DNA of 64,000 nucleotides from Hirundichthys speculiger (taxonomy: Eukaryota; Chordata; Actinopteri; Beloniformes; Exocoetidae), in assembly GCA_018398805.1 (NCBI GenBank), contig JAGFBZ010000010.1:116613-180612 (forward strand), read 5' to 3'. The translations under genes and the position numbers were made by a program. How positions within the stretch are numbered: the stretch's first letter is position 1; each line of letters starts with the position of its first letter. Below the pieces are notes generated by a model. The model worked only from the letters and a program-made list of their open reading frames with translations, made no database searches and was not told where the DNA came from. Shown here in pieces: positions 32,334 to 42,594 of this stretch.

Positions 32334-32337
32334 TTAA

Positions 32338-33744
32338 CAAATAAGAAGAAGCTAAATGCAGCAAGGTGAGCGACATACTAACCACAGCTAAGTCAGAAGA
32401 AATGCTCAAGGAAGCCAAGTTAAAAAAAAAATTGTGACCACTACAAAATTAGAAGCATGTTAAACCAAATAAACATTATGCTGAAAAATGCTAAGTCAGC
32501 TGGATGTTACCGGCAGAAAATTTAGCAAAATGCTAAATAAACCCAAGTTAGCTGAATAGTACCTAGAGCTAAAATAGCCACATGCTAACAAAGATTGGAG
32601 CATGCTGAAAAAAGCTAAATTAGCCTCTTGCTTACTTCATTGTGGGCCTCATCCAGTTGCTAAGCTAAAAACAACTGACTGCTGTGTCTTCTGGTAAGAT
32701 TCTGAGCACTGCTGATCCCATCTCTTTTCTACACCTGCTAGTTAGTGTCTCCATGGTAATCTAAGGGCTGCAGCTGTCAGTCTGCACAGCATGAGACCAC
32801 TGAGGTGGATCGCTGTTTTTCCTCACATTAGACCCGTATAGCTAATCACAAACAGTTCATTCAATCAAAGCCATTTTGATACTGTTAGATTCAGAAGAGA
32901 TAGAGAAATGCAGTGAGGTAATTTTTATTTTATCTTCTAGCTCTAAAACAAAGGACAAAACAATACTCGTTTCTGCACTAGGAAAATATAAAAATTAAAC
33001 TGACGATCTCCCATTATTAAGTGCGCAGAATTTCAGATGACTCCTTCAAATTCAACAATTAGCACGGCTTTAGTGGATTAGGATTAGACAAAGAATAAAA
33101 TTGTATCTCAAGATTAAACATTTAAGTAGTAAAACAAGCTGAAAGGGTGTTATCCCGCTCTAAGTCACATGACCTCTGATTTAACAGGCTCACATTGACC
33201 CCCATTACAATAAAATAGAACAGAATCCTTTTATTGTCACTATACATAGGTACAATGAGATTAAAAGAAAATGAAGAGAAAAATATGAAGAGAGCAGAAC
33301 ATTTCATTAAAATTTAAACTGATACTTCAAAAACAAAATTTCTTTTTTAAAAAACAGCATCATATGAAAATAATCTAACCCCTTCAGAACCGTTTGAAGT
33401 TTAAATGGTGTCTCAAGCTAAAAGTATACTGAAGTAGCAAGCTGTCAAAGTGGATGAAGTTTTCAAAACATTTCAAGAGCTTCCCATTAATTTTCAGTGA
33501 CGGACACATTTTAATAAATGTTAAATATTATTTTAAGTAAAAACATTTAAAGCAAAAACTAAAAAACATACACAGCAGAAATTTTCAGAACAAGCTGAAC
33601 ATTTTGGTACAAGAATGCATCCTGGTTACTAAAGAGACGTCCAGTAGAAATCAAATTAGGCTACATTTGTGTGAAAATACACACAAAGGCTGCATTTATT
33701 TTCCTCTCAGTAAAGATGTTTATCTTCTTCTCTTTGATGCTGTT
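32338..33744. other. Spacer with GCTAA/AGCTAA-rich decayed repeat
   Basis: 32340-32660 repeats loosely spaced AAATGCTAA, AGCTAA and CATGCTAA motifs, a decayed interspersed repeat. CTTTTATTGTCACTATACAT at about 33226 looks like a minus-strand retroposon tail. No gene was seen. Confidence 0.45.
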
Positions 33745-33935
33745 GTTCAATTCATTTCAATTCAATTTTATTTGTATAATGTCTGTTACAATGTCAATTG
33801 TCTCTAGGTGCTTTACAGAGACCCAGAGCATGACCCCCAAGCAAATATCATTAACTAAAATTATATTAATAAAACCAAATCAAGGATACTGGAAAATAAA
33901 AAAAATTCCCATAGAGGGAGAAAAAAAAACTTTAA
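33745..33935 (+). repeat. Dispersed retroposon-like repeat
   Basis: TTCAATTTTATTTGTATAAT followed by AGGTGCTTTACAGAGACCCA and a final GGAGAAAAAAAAACTTTAA, a layout common to a widespread teleost repeat. Edges are approximate. Confidence 0.55.
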
Positions 33936-34206
33936 GCCAAATTGAAGCAAATTTTCCAAATCTGGTTACTGATGAACAGCTTTCCTCTATAAATCTGTTG
34001 ATGCTTTTGACATCTGATGTTAGAAAACCATTCTCACGGTCTACAGACAAAACTCATTTTCAGCATGATGAGGTTTCTGCATTTCAATTGAAAAGATTCA
34101 GTGACAGCTGATCCACACTGATCACACATCTACAATTTCTCTCCATTATTAATTTTAGATGCATTTTCAGATTACCTGATCTACTAAAAGCTCGTCCACA
34201 CTGACC

Positions 34207-35706
34207 TAGGGCTGGGCAAAAAATCGATTTAATCGATTTATCGAATTTGTAGCTAAAAACGATTTTTATTTTGCAAATTCGAGTTTTTCGATATTTTTCA
34301 CGTTCCATTTCTTGTGGGTTTCCGTAGCGCAATGTGAGCCAGCCCCCTCCCACGCGCAACACAATTACAAACAACATGGCAGCGGCAGCATGTAAACGAG
34401 AGCTACTTCCAAAGAAAGGCACAACTAATTCAATCATTTGGAAGTGGTTCGGTTTTGATGCATTAGACGAACAACAGACGAAGCCTCGCTGCAAAATATG
34501 TTTAAAGGCTGTTGCTACCGGAAGCAGCAGTACAACTAATCTGTTCCAGCACCTGAAGAATAAACATTCCGGAGAATGAGAAAGTGTAACCAGCTACGAA
34601 ACGAAGACGGCAGCTCTAGCACACCGGCTAAAAAGCAAATGACACTTCCTGAGAGCTTTACAAACTATGTGCCTTATGATAAGAATGAAGCGCGTTGGAA
34701 AGCGATTACAGAGGCCATCACGTCTTATATTGCCACAAACATGTTGCCAGTTTATTCTGTTGAAAAGCGAGGCTTAATCACTTGTTGAAAGTTTTAGATG
34801 AAAGGTACGTTGTACCCAGTCGCAAGTATTTCGCCAACGTAGCCCTGCCTCACCTGTACGCTGCCTCACCTGTACGCTGCTACTCGGCTAAAGATCCGTG
34901 CTGAGCTGGAAGAGGTGGTGTTTTACTCTGCCACCACGGTCATGTGGTCCAGCCGGACGATGCAGCCGTATATGAGTCTGACAGTCCATTATATCAATGA
35001 CAGCTGGACTTTGCGCAGCACCTGCCTTCAGACAGCATATTTCCCTGATAACCACACTGGCGAAATAATTGCCCATGGCTTAAAAGACGCTCTCAGTTCC
35101 TGGGGCCTTTCTGAAGACCAACTCATATGTATGACGACTGATAGTGGCACCAATATAGTAAAAGCTCTGAGGGACAACAACTGGCCCAGCCTTCAGTGCT
35201 TTGGACACAAACTGCACAATGCTATAGGTAAGACTTTGTGTAAGAATAAATTGGTGCACATATTTACACAATTTAAACTATTGCTTGCTAATTCATTTAA
35301 TTGCCAGAACATGGTATACATTTCAATTTATTTACACATACAGGAGGCGTTTTTAAATTAAACAGACTGGGTTAGATAAATAAAAGAAGTAATAAATAAA
35401 TCTGACTTCTCCTTTAGCTGTATTTTAATACATTATGTATTAGATTGTGTGCCACTGCTTTTACCTGGGTAAAAGCTTGAAATTGCTGAATGACAGAGCC
35501 TCATTTACTTCTTATTTTGGATTGTTTATATGCATTTTTGCTCTGAGGACAACCACAGAAATAAAGTTGCACTTTGACAATATGTCAGATGTCTGCAGTT
35601 GTTTTCAAGTGCATTGAAAAAAAAAAAAATCAAAAATCGAATCGAAAATTGAATTTTTCTTTAAAAAATCAGAGATTTTTTTTTTAAGCCAAATCGCCCA
35701 GCCCTA
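34207..35706 (+). mobile_element. hAT-C: BED-type hAT inserted in the zinc-finger gene
   Basis: Begins TAGGGCTGGGCAAAAAATCG and ends AATCGCCCAGCCCTA, with AATCGA-rich subterminal DNA. CACTGACC flanks both sides exactly (34199-34206, 35707-35714). It is exactly 1500 bp. Ends are close to those of hAT-B at 13699-17155, so both belong to one family. Confidence 0.95.
34376..35228 (+). pseudogene. ZBED1-like transposase of hAT-C, decayed
   Basis: MAAAACKRELLPKKGTTNSI, then a BED finger with CKICLKAV and NLFQHLKNKHSGE. A frameshift at 34577 leads to DGSSSTPAKKQMTLPESF, then EAITSYIATNMLPVYSVEK. Another shift leads to FYSATTVMWSSRTMQPYMSL, PDNHTGEIIAHGLKDAL and CMTTDSGTNIVKALRDNNW, ending at QCFGHKLHNAIG near 35228. 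The WSSR and TTDSGTNIV boxes belong to the hAT catalytic core. The insertion domain, last catalytic residue and dimerisation domain are deleted, so it is inactive. Confidence 0.8.
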
Positions 35707-37417
35707 CACTGACCACATCTGAATGGTTTGACTCCAGTGTGACAACACTGGTGTTGTTGTAGATTACCAAACTGGGTAAAAGCTGATCCACACTGATCAC
35801 ATCTGTATGGTTTAAACCACTGTGAATATGTTGGTGTTTTTTTAGATAACCTAATGTAATAAAAGCTGATCCACACTGATCACAGCTGTACGGCTTATCT
35901 CCAGTGTGAATACGCTGGTGTATCTTTAGATTACCTGATTTTGTAAAAGCTGATCCACACTGATCACATCTGTATGGTTTAACTCCAGTGTCAACATGCT
36001 GGTGTTTCTTTAGCTCAGTTAATGTGGTAAAAACTGATCCACACTGGTCACATCCATATGGTTGAACTCCAGTGTGAATACGCTGGTGTTTCTTAAACTC
36101 ACTTGATGTGGTAAAAGCTGATCCACACTGATCACATCTGTATGGTTTAACTCCAGTGTGAATACGTTGGTGCTTCTTTAGATCACCAGATAAAGTAAAA
36201 GCTGATCCACACTGATCACACCTGTATGGTTTAACTCCAGTGTGAATACGTTGGTGCTTTGTTAAACCACCTGATGTGGAAAAAGCTGATCCACACTGAT
36301 CACATTTGTATGGTTTTTCTCCAGTGTGAATACGTTGGTGTATCTTTAGATAACTTGAAGTAGCAAAAGTTGATCCACATTGATCACAGCTGTATGGTTT
36401 GTCTCCAGTGTGAATGCGCTGGTGTATCTTTAGATCACCTCGTTTGGTAAAAGCTGATCCACACTGATCACATCTGTATGGTTTTTCTCCAGTGTGAATA
36501 CGTTGGTGTATCTTTAGATAACCTGATGTGTTAAAAGCTGATCCACACTGATCACATCTGTATGGTTTAACTCCAGTGTGAATGCGTTCGTGCTTCTGCA
36601 GATCACTAGATGTGGTAAAAGCTGATCCACACTGATCACATCTGTACGGTTTGACTCCAGTGTGAATACGCTGGTGTTGTTTCAGATGACCCAACTGGGT
36701 AAAAGCTGATCCACACTGGTCACATCTGTATGGTTTAACTCCAGTGTGAATACGCTGGTGTATCTTTAGATCACCTCGTTTGGTAAAAGCTGATCCACAC
36801 TGATCACAGCTGTATGGTTTATCTCCAGTGTGAATACGTCGGTGTATCTTTAGATAACCTGATGTGGTAAAAGCTGATCCACACTGAACACATCTGTATG
36901 GTTTAACTCCAGTGTGAACGCGTTTGTGCTTCCTCAGATCACCTGATGAGGTAAAAGCTGATCCACACTGATCACATCTGTATGGTTTATCTCCAGTGTG
37001 AATACGTTGGTGTATCTTTAGATCACCTGATGTGGTAAAAGCTGATCCACACTGATGACATCTGTATGGTTTATCTCCAGTGTGAATACGTTGGTGTCGT
37101 TTTAGAGTACTCGACTGCGTAAAAGCTGATCCACACTGATCACAGCTGTATGGCTTTTCTCCAGTGTGAATACGTTGGTGTATCTTTAGGTAACTTGATG
37201 TGGTAAAAGCTGATACACAGTGATCACACCTGAATGGTTTATCTCCAGTGTGAATTCTCATATGTTCAATCAGACTTGATGAAGAGGCGAGGAGTTTTCC
37301 ACATTGCTCACAGCGGTATGTCTTGGTTCTTCCTTTGTCTTGATGTTTCTGTAACAACAGAGAAGAAGACTTCATTGTGTTGGTTGAGCTGTTCAAAATT
37401 ATTTCACTTTTAATCAA

Positions 37418-38044
37418 ATTCTATCAGACATGGTTTTTAACTATGAGTAAAGAGCTTTTTTGTCTATGAGGAGTCATATGAACCATCTCCTGACAGCCAG
37501 GGCCCTTCAGATAACACGTCTCAGTTTGTCAGGTCAAAAGTGTGAACAGAGAAAGCTGCTGACTTAAAAACCCTCAGATCACATTCATGAACTGTTTATC
37601 AAAGCCACTACACACAATCTTTCATTAGTCAGAACTTGAAAATAAAGTCTTGTCTTCAGAGCATGACACTTCAGTTTGACTATCTGCTCAGATCAAAATG
37701 TGAGGTCACAACAGATATTACAATAACAGGAGTTCAGCTGATCCACAGTTTAACTGTCTGGAAATAGGAAGTAAACTATGATATAGATGCAAGGCAGTTG
37801 TCTGAATAGGTCAGCAGGTGGCGCCAATGTGCTGAATATGCTCTGGTTTTAGCTAAACTCTGTCTCTCACCAGACACTGTGAGGTTTGTTATTTTACTCC
37901 ACACTGGTGGAATTTTATTGTGTTTGTTTATGGTTTGTAAGGTCAGCACCATAGATCACTCTCACTATACATACTATATATACATACTATACAAACCATA
38001 CATACGACACTGTGCATTTTTGTCCTTTTTTTAAATCTGCCTCT
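37418..38044. other. Spacer upstream of the zinc-finger gene
   Basis: Could contain 5' exons or promoter of the minus-strand zinc-finger gene. No exon or core promoter can be fixed. A short ACATACTATA repeat lies near 37967-38000. Confidence 0.4.
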
Positions 38045-38679
38045 GTCTCAAAATGGCCTCAAAGAGTGGAAAACCCAGGGAAAAATAAGACTTGGCTGGA
38101 TTGACATTGGAAGCTATCTCCAGGCTACTAGCTCAGCACTGGGAGATGCTGCTCTCTGATTTTAAAAACTCTTTCAGTTCGCTGAAAACGAAGCTTGACC
38201 GAGTCTAACTTACTGTGGAGTACTACAACCAGCGTCTTGCATCTTTTCAGCTTGCTTCAAATGACCTAGGCCTAGGCCAGACTGTGAATGAGTTGGAAAA
38301 TGTTTGCTCTTGTCTGTATATAATCAACATCAAGCTCACAGCTAAGGTCGCTGACCTGGAAGGAAGGAGAAGGCAGCAAAACCTGTGCAACCTGGGCTTG
38401 GCTGAATCCATAGATGGTGGACGTCCTTGGGATAGCAGAGTGCTCTGTTGTCCCAATGATATGGTCAGTGACATGCAGGACAGAATTCCTAAAATCCTGG
38501 CTGAATATCACATATGGGGACAAATGATGTCTCAAAGCAAGAGTCTGAGGTCCTGAAACGAGACTTTATAGGATTATTAAACACAGTGAGGTGTCTGAAT
38601 GCAGCTGTGTTCATCAGTGGACCTGTTCCACCCATCAGAGGAGGCCAGGTAAACTTAAGCAGGCTGCTGGTCCTGAATA

Positions 38680-40308
38680 CAGGTGCTGGTCAACGAATTA
38701 GAATAATTTGAAATAGTGCAATCATTAAATTCTTTGAATGCATTTTTTGTGCAGAAAGCAAATCAGGTGTTCACCGCACCTGTCCTACTCGTTAAAGTAA
38801 TCGCACAACTCGTTACCTGTAAAAAATTTGCTCAGCTGAGCTTTCCAAAAGGCCCATTTAGGCCATTTTACTGTGACACTGTTGTTTTATTGAATTAGAA
38901 TAATGGAGAAACCGTTTCATTGAATTAGAATAAATGCTCGAATTTTTGTTTTCTGTGAAGAGTGTTCACTGTGCAGTATAAAGTCAGGGTTGAGTAGAAT
39001 TTCTAAGTTGTAAAATCAATCATGGGTAAGCAGCGCGACCTCTCAACCGGAATAGTGGCTCAAATTCGCCAACAAGGCTTGACCCAAACTAAAATTGCTG
39101 AGCAGCACGGCATCAGCCAGTGTTCCGTCTGCAAATCTCTCAAAAAAAACTGCAGCAAGCGCACCAACTGTTCCGGCGTCCGAAAAACTTCTGCTCGCGA
39201 CAACAAGCAGCTGAGAAAGATCGCAGTCAGCAACCGGTTCAAGTCCACTTCCGAGCTCACCGACTTGTGGAACAAGCAGACCGGCGCTGACGTCTCCAGA
39301 TCAACCACTTACCGTTGTCTGTGCGAACTCGGCTTCAAATCTCGCGTTCCAGCAGTAAAACCGATGCTGAACAAGAAACAAATGGAGAAACGGCTGAAGT
39401 GGGCCAAAGAACACGGCGAGTGGACTACTGTACTGAAGACTGGCAGAAAGTGGTCTTTAGTGATGAATCACGCTTCTGCATCTCCTTCGGTGACCAAGGT
39501 CCTCGTGTCTGGCGTCGTGGTGGCGAAACCTACAACCACGAGTGCGTGAAACGATCCGTCAAGTTTCCCCAGAGCGTTATGGTCTGGGGATGCATGTCCG
39601 CTCGGGGTGTAGGGAAACTCTGCTTACTCAAGAAGAATGTCAATGCTGCCGTATATCAAGATGTTCTGGAAACGTTCCTGATTCCGACTGTTGAGGAACA
39701 GTTCGTCGAAGAAGACTTCATATTTCAACAGGATCTTGCACCGGCTCATGCGGCAAAGTCGACCAAAGATTGGTTCACTAAAAAACAGCTTGAAGTTTTG
39801 GCATGGCCGGCCAACTCGCCTGACCTCAGTGTCATTGAAAACCTTTGGGCCATCGTCAAGTGGAAAATTCGCGACAGAAAGCCGACTACGCTGGACCAAC
39901 TGAAGCAGAACATCGCCACTGCCTGGGAAGCTGTGAGTGCGGAAACTTGCGACAAGCTGGTCAAATCGATGCCGCGGAGACTTCAGGCAGTCATACAAGC
40001 CAAGGGGGCAGCCACAAAATACTGAGAAAGTGATGATTCTAATTATAATAAAAATTATTCTAATTCAATGAAACGGTTTCTCCATTATTCTAATTCAATA
40101 ATACAACAGTGTCACAGTTAAATGGCCTAAATGGGCCTTTTGGAAAGCTCAGCTGAGCAAATTTTTTACAGGTAACGAGTTGTGCGATTACTTTAACGAG
40201 TAGGACAGGTGCGGTGAACACCTGATTTGCTTTCTGCACAAAAAATGCATTCAAAGAATTTAATGATTGCACTATTTCAAATTATTCTAATTCGTTGACC
40301 AGCACCTG
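38680..40308 (+). mobile_element. Tc1-type element, nearly intact, 1629 bp
   Basis: Inverted repeats of about 254 bp (38680-38933 and 40055-40308) beginning CAGGTGCTGGTCAACGAATT differ at only a few positions. TA dinucleotides flank both ends (38678-38679, 40309-40310). Within each repeat GAATTAGAATAA occurs several times, possibly as transposase-binding repeats. Removal of the element with one TA would leave the LINE reading frame continuous. Confidence 0.95.
39022..40025 (+). pseudogene. Tc1 DD34E transposase with one frameshift
   Basis: ATG at 39022 (MGKQRDLSTGIVAQIRQQ). The N-terminal half has two helix-turn-helix regions (TQTKIAEQHGISQCSVCKSL and the SRSTTYRCLCELGF region). The frame shifts at about 39420. 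The catalytic half gives VVFSDESRF (first Asp), FIFQQDLAPAH (second Asp) and NSPDLSVIENLW (Glu). There are exactly 34 residues between the second Asp and the Glu, the Tc1 signature. The end is QAKGAATKY with a stop at 40023-40025. Length is about 334 codons, normal for Tc1. A single-base event is the only visible lesion, so the copy is young. The enzyme would cut and paste at TA. Confidence 0.92.
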
Positions 40309-40976
40309 TAAGTGGCTTTCATCTGCATGTGCTGATCACTTTTATTAACAATTTTAACACTTTTGGGAACGCAGGCATCTTTTTAAGACAGACGGATTTA
40401 ACTTTAACAAGTCAGGGGCAAAACTGTTCACCTCCAACTTGTTTTATTGCCGACATCATTCATCTGTGCTTGGCACCAAGGCTGAGATTAACAAGGAGTT
40501 ATCTCATAGAGGAGACCAAACAAAGCCCAGTGAAGACCTTGAAGAGGAACCACCAAGATCACCCTCCTCACCCTCCCTTTCTCCCTCCTCCCCTCACCTG
40601 GAATTTATGGAGCAGATGATGGAGCGGGTCAATGCTGGTCTCAGATCTACCCCCTGGCCAAATCCCTCTTTAACCCCTTGTGTATCCTCCACACAACCCC
40701 TACCAGAGAACCCCAAATCACGACCTCCTGCCTCACCCCCTCTACAGCAGCTGTAGTTATGGCATCTAGCTGTCAGTCCGGTGTGATTGGTGGAGGGTTC
40801 AGGCTGCAAGGACCACAGCAGTCAAGACTTTTCACAGAATAAGCCGGGACCCTCCTTATTAGAAGTTGCTAAAATTACTATTCTTTTAGATGACAGGAGG
40901 AGGAATGTAGCTCTGTCAAATCACAGAAAGTTGGACTCTATCTGTTTTAATAGATAACAGAAAAAGGCTGGTAAAT

Positions 40977-41604
40977 ATGCAGAGAAACAAGATTCACCCA
41001 ACATATTCAAATCTTGTGTTCATTCCTCATCAGCCTGCTCAGAACAAGAACTGGACAGATAATGCTCCCAGCACACTGACATTAGTGTTACTAAATGTTA
41101 GATCTTTGGCAGGAAAAACATTTCTAATGAATGATTTTATTACAAAGCACAAACTTAATTTCTTGTTTTTAACAGAAACCAGGTTAGACAAAGAAAATGA
41201 TTCAGTTGTTCTTATTAAAGCAACCCCTCCAAATTTCAAGTTTGTGAGTGAAGCTAGACGACATCAGAAAGGTGGAGGAATGGCTATTTAGTTTAATCAC
41301 TCCTTCCAATGGAAACAGATGTCTTATAAAAACTTTGCATCATTTGAATATGTAGCTCTCCAGATAAATTGTCCTGGTTGTGTGCTGTTCATTAACATAT
41401 ATAGGCCACCTAAACACTCTAAAAGCTTTTTTGAAGACTTTTCGGAACTTCTGTCAATAATCTGGGTTGATTTTGATTGTGTAGCTGTTGTTGGATATTT
41501 CAACATTCATACTGATTATGCTGGCCTCCCTCTTCGTCAGGATGCAGTTTATCCAGCTAGTCCAAACAATCGATTATGCTCAGTAAAGAATCACAGACCG
41601 AACA
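40977..41604 (+). pseudogene. LINE AP-endonuclease relic
   Basis: The frame contains LTLVLLNVRSLAGKTFLMND, then LNFLFLTETRLDKEN, then a stop in GGGMAI*FNHSF. A second frame has FEYVALQINCPG, FINIYRPPKHS and VAVVGYFNIHTDYAG. The N.RSL...LTET and YRPP...GDFNIH-like boxes identify a LINE apurinic-type endonuclease that nicks target DNA. Here the usual Asp of GDFN is Tyr (GYFN), and stops are present. It ends at 41604, where the duplicated block starts. Confidence 0.75.
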
Positions 41605-42135
41605 GGTGGCGTTGTCTATGACTTTTAGTGAAGAACATGTCACGACTGTGAAACTGTAATACAAACATCCACAAAAGATATTTTAGAATACAGCAACACA
41701 AATGAGATCAGAGTAATAATAATAATAACTAAGGTAAGTACAGACAAAAGGTGCAGTACTCTCAGTGAATATAACAGTATGAATCACAACAGAATTTTAG
41801 CTTCACACAAACTAGCTAACAGCCTCACACAAGCTAGCTAACAGCCTAGAGATTCACTCGTCATATATGAATAAAACATCACAACATAACATGAAAGACA
41901 CTCAGGATACACATTCAGCCTTCGTTAAACTTACAAAGCATAGAAAACTTCTGTGGCTTAGAAGTAACAAAATCCGCATACAGCACAGAACAATGAGGCT
42001 CGTCTGTCATGTCTGCCATGTGCTCAAGCAAAAGTGAAACTTAATTGACAACGTACATCTGCAATGACCCTAGGTGTCAATAGAGGGAGATACACACATA
42101 ACAACTAAATATATTCAGAGTCCATAACACTGATA
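41605..42135. other. Start of block: uncharacterised sequence
   Basis: No coding potential. CTAGCTAACAGCCT occurs twice in tandem near 41813-41850. The same sequence is at 53148-53680. Confidence 0.5.
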
Positions 42136-42534
42136 ATGACTAGAGGTGTCCCGATCCGATATTCGGATCGAAACGGCCGCCGATATGAGCAAAAAATGCG
42201 GATCGGTATCGGATCGGCAAGCCCTAAAAATGCCGATCCAGACTCCCGATCCATTTTTTTTCTAAAGTCCGTTCTGGGTTTTCCAGTGCACCACGCAGCG
42301 CATTATTCTGATAACCCATTCCAGATTTTGCTCTGTGTTTCCCTAATATCCGGTCCGCATTTTCCAGCACACCTTCAGCACACGAGCATCTCCCTCCCAA
42401 TCAGTGTTGCCAACTTAGTGACTTTGTCGCTATATCTAGCGACTTTCCAGACCCCCCTAGCGACTTAATCTGTAAAAAGCGACTAGCGACAAATCTAGCG
42501 ACTTTTTCTGGTGATTTAGCGACTCACTGGCACT
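42136..42534. repeat. GATCGG-rich DNA-transposon remnant and another fragment
   Basis: 42142-42260 contains TAGAGGTGTCCCGATCCGAT and further CCGATCC/GGATCGG motifs, like the end of a fish hAT family also seen at 52893. 42400-42530 repeats TAGCGACTTT motifs (AGTGTTGCCAACTTAGTGAC start), a second common repeat. The copy is at 53683-54079. Confidence 0.5.
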
Positions 42535-42594
42535 CAGTAGATAGATGATTGCATCATCAACATTGGGGTTGATGATGCAATCATCTATCTACTG
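42535..42594. repeat. Perfect 27-bp foldback at the LINE 5' end
   Basis: CAGTAGATAGATGATTGCAT then CATCAAC (42535-42561), a 6-base loop ATTGGG, then the exact reverse complement at 42568-42594. The right arm is in-frame LINE sequence (VDDAIIYLL), so the left arm is an inverted copy of the truncation point. Copy 2: 54080-54139. Confidence 0.97.

Larger units (their letters stand above)
34084..37375 (-). pseudogene. C2H2 poly-zinc-finger gene, split by a hAT
   Basis: Minus strand. The first in-frame ATG is at 37375 (MKSSSLLLQKHQDKG). The frame is open further up, so earlier exons are possible. Eighteen consecutive C2H2 fingers follow in one frame, most with CDQCGSAFT cores and HTGVKP, HTGDKP or HTGEKP linkers. 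Near 35815 one base is lost or gained: finger 19 ([15 protein letters not shown]) is in another frame. Finger 20 is cut after its second cysteine by a 1500-bp hAT. Its remainder (GRAFSRSGNLKMHLK) and a C-terminal tail resume at 34198 and stop near 34084. No KRAB, SCAN or BTB domain is visible. Such proteins bind DNA in the nucleus. If the frameshift is real, the product ends early with 18 fingers and might still bind DNA. Confidence 0.85.
38052..40760 (+). pseudogene. LINE ORF1 relic with coiled-coil and SGNH-esterase-like parts
   Basis: MASKSGKPREK is followed by stops, then a frame with LTAKVADLEGRRRQQNLCNL and GLAESIDGG, like L1-type ORF1 coiled-coil/RRM sequence. Next come NDMVSDMQDRIPKILAEYH and, after a frameshift, GTNDVSKQESEVLKRDFIGL, then AVFISGPVPPIRGG, which resemble the SGNH/GDSL esterase-like domain found in ORF1 of some CR1/L2 LINEs (GTND box). 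The Tc1 element at 38680-40308 splits this part. After it the frame continues with FYCRHHSSVLGT and a Pro/Ser-rich tail ending near 40756. Stops and frameshifts make it a pseudogene. Confidence 0.55.
38045..41604 (+). mobile_element. LINE relic split by a Tc1 element
   Basis: An ORF1-type region at 38052-38677 resumes at 40311 after a Tc1 insertion. An endonuclease region lies at 40977-41600. All are plus strand and in the expected order. The RT part is absent before the duplicated block begins at 41605. Confidence 0.7.
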
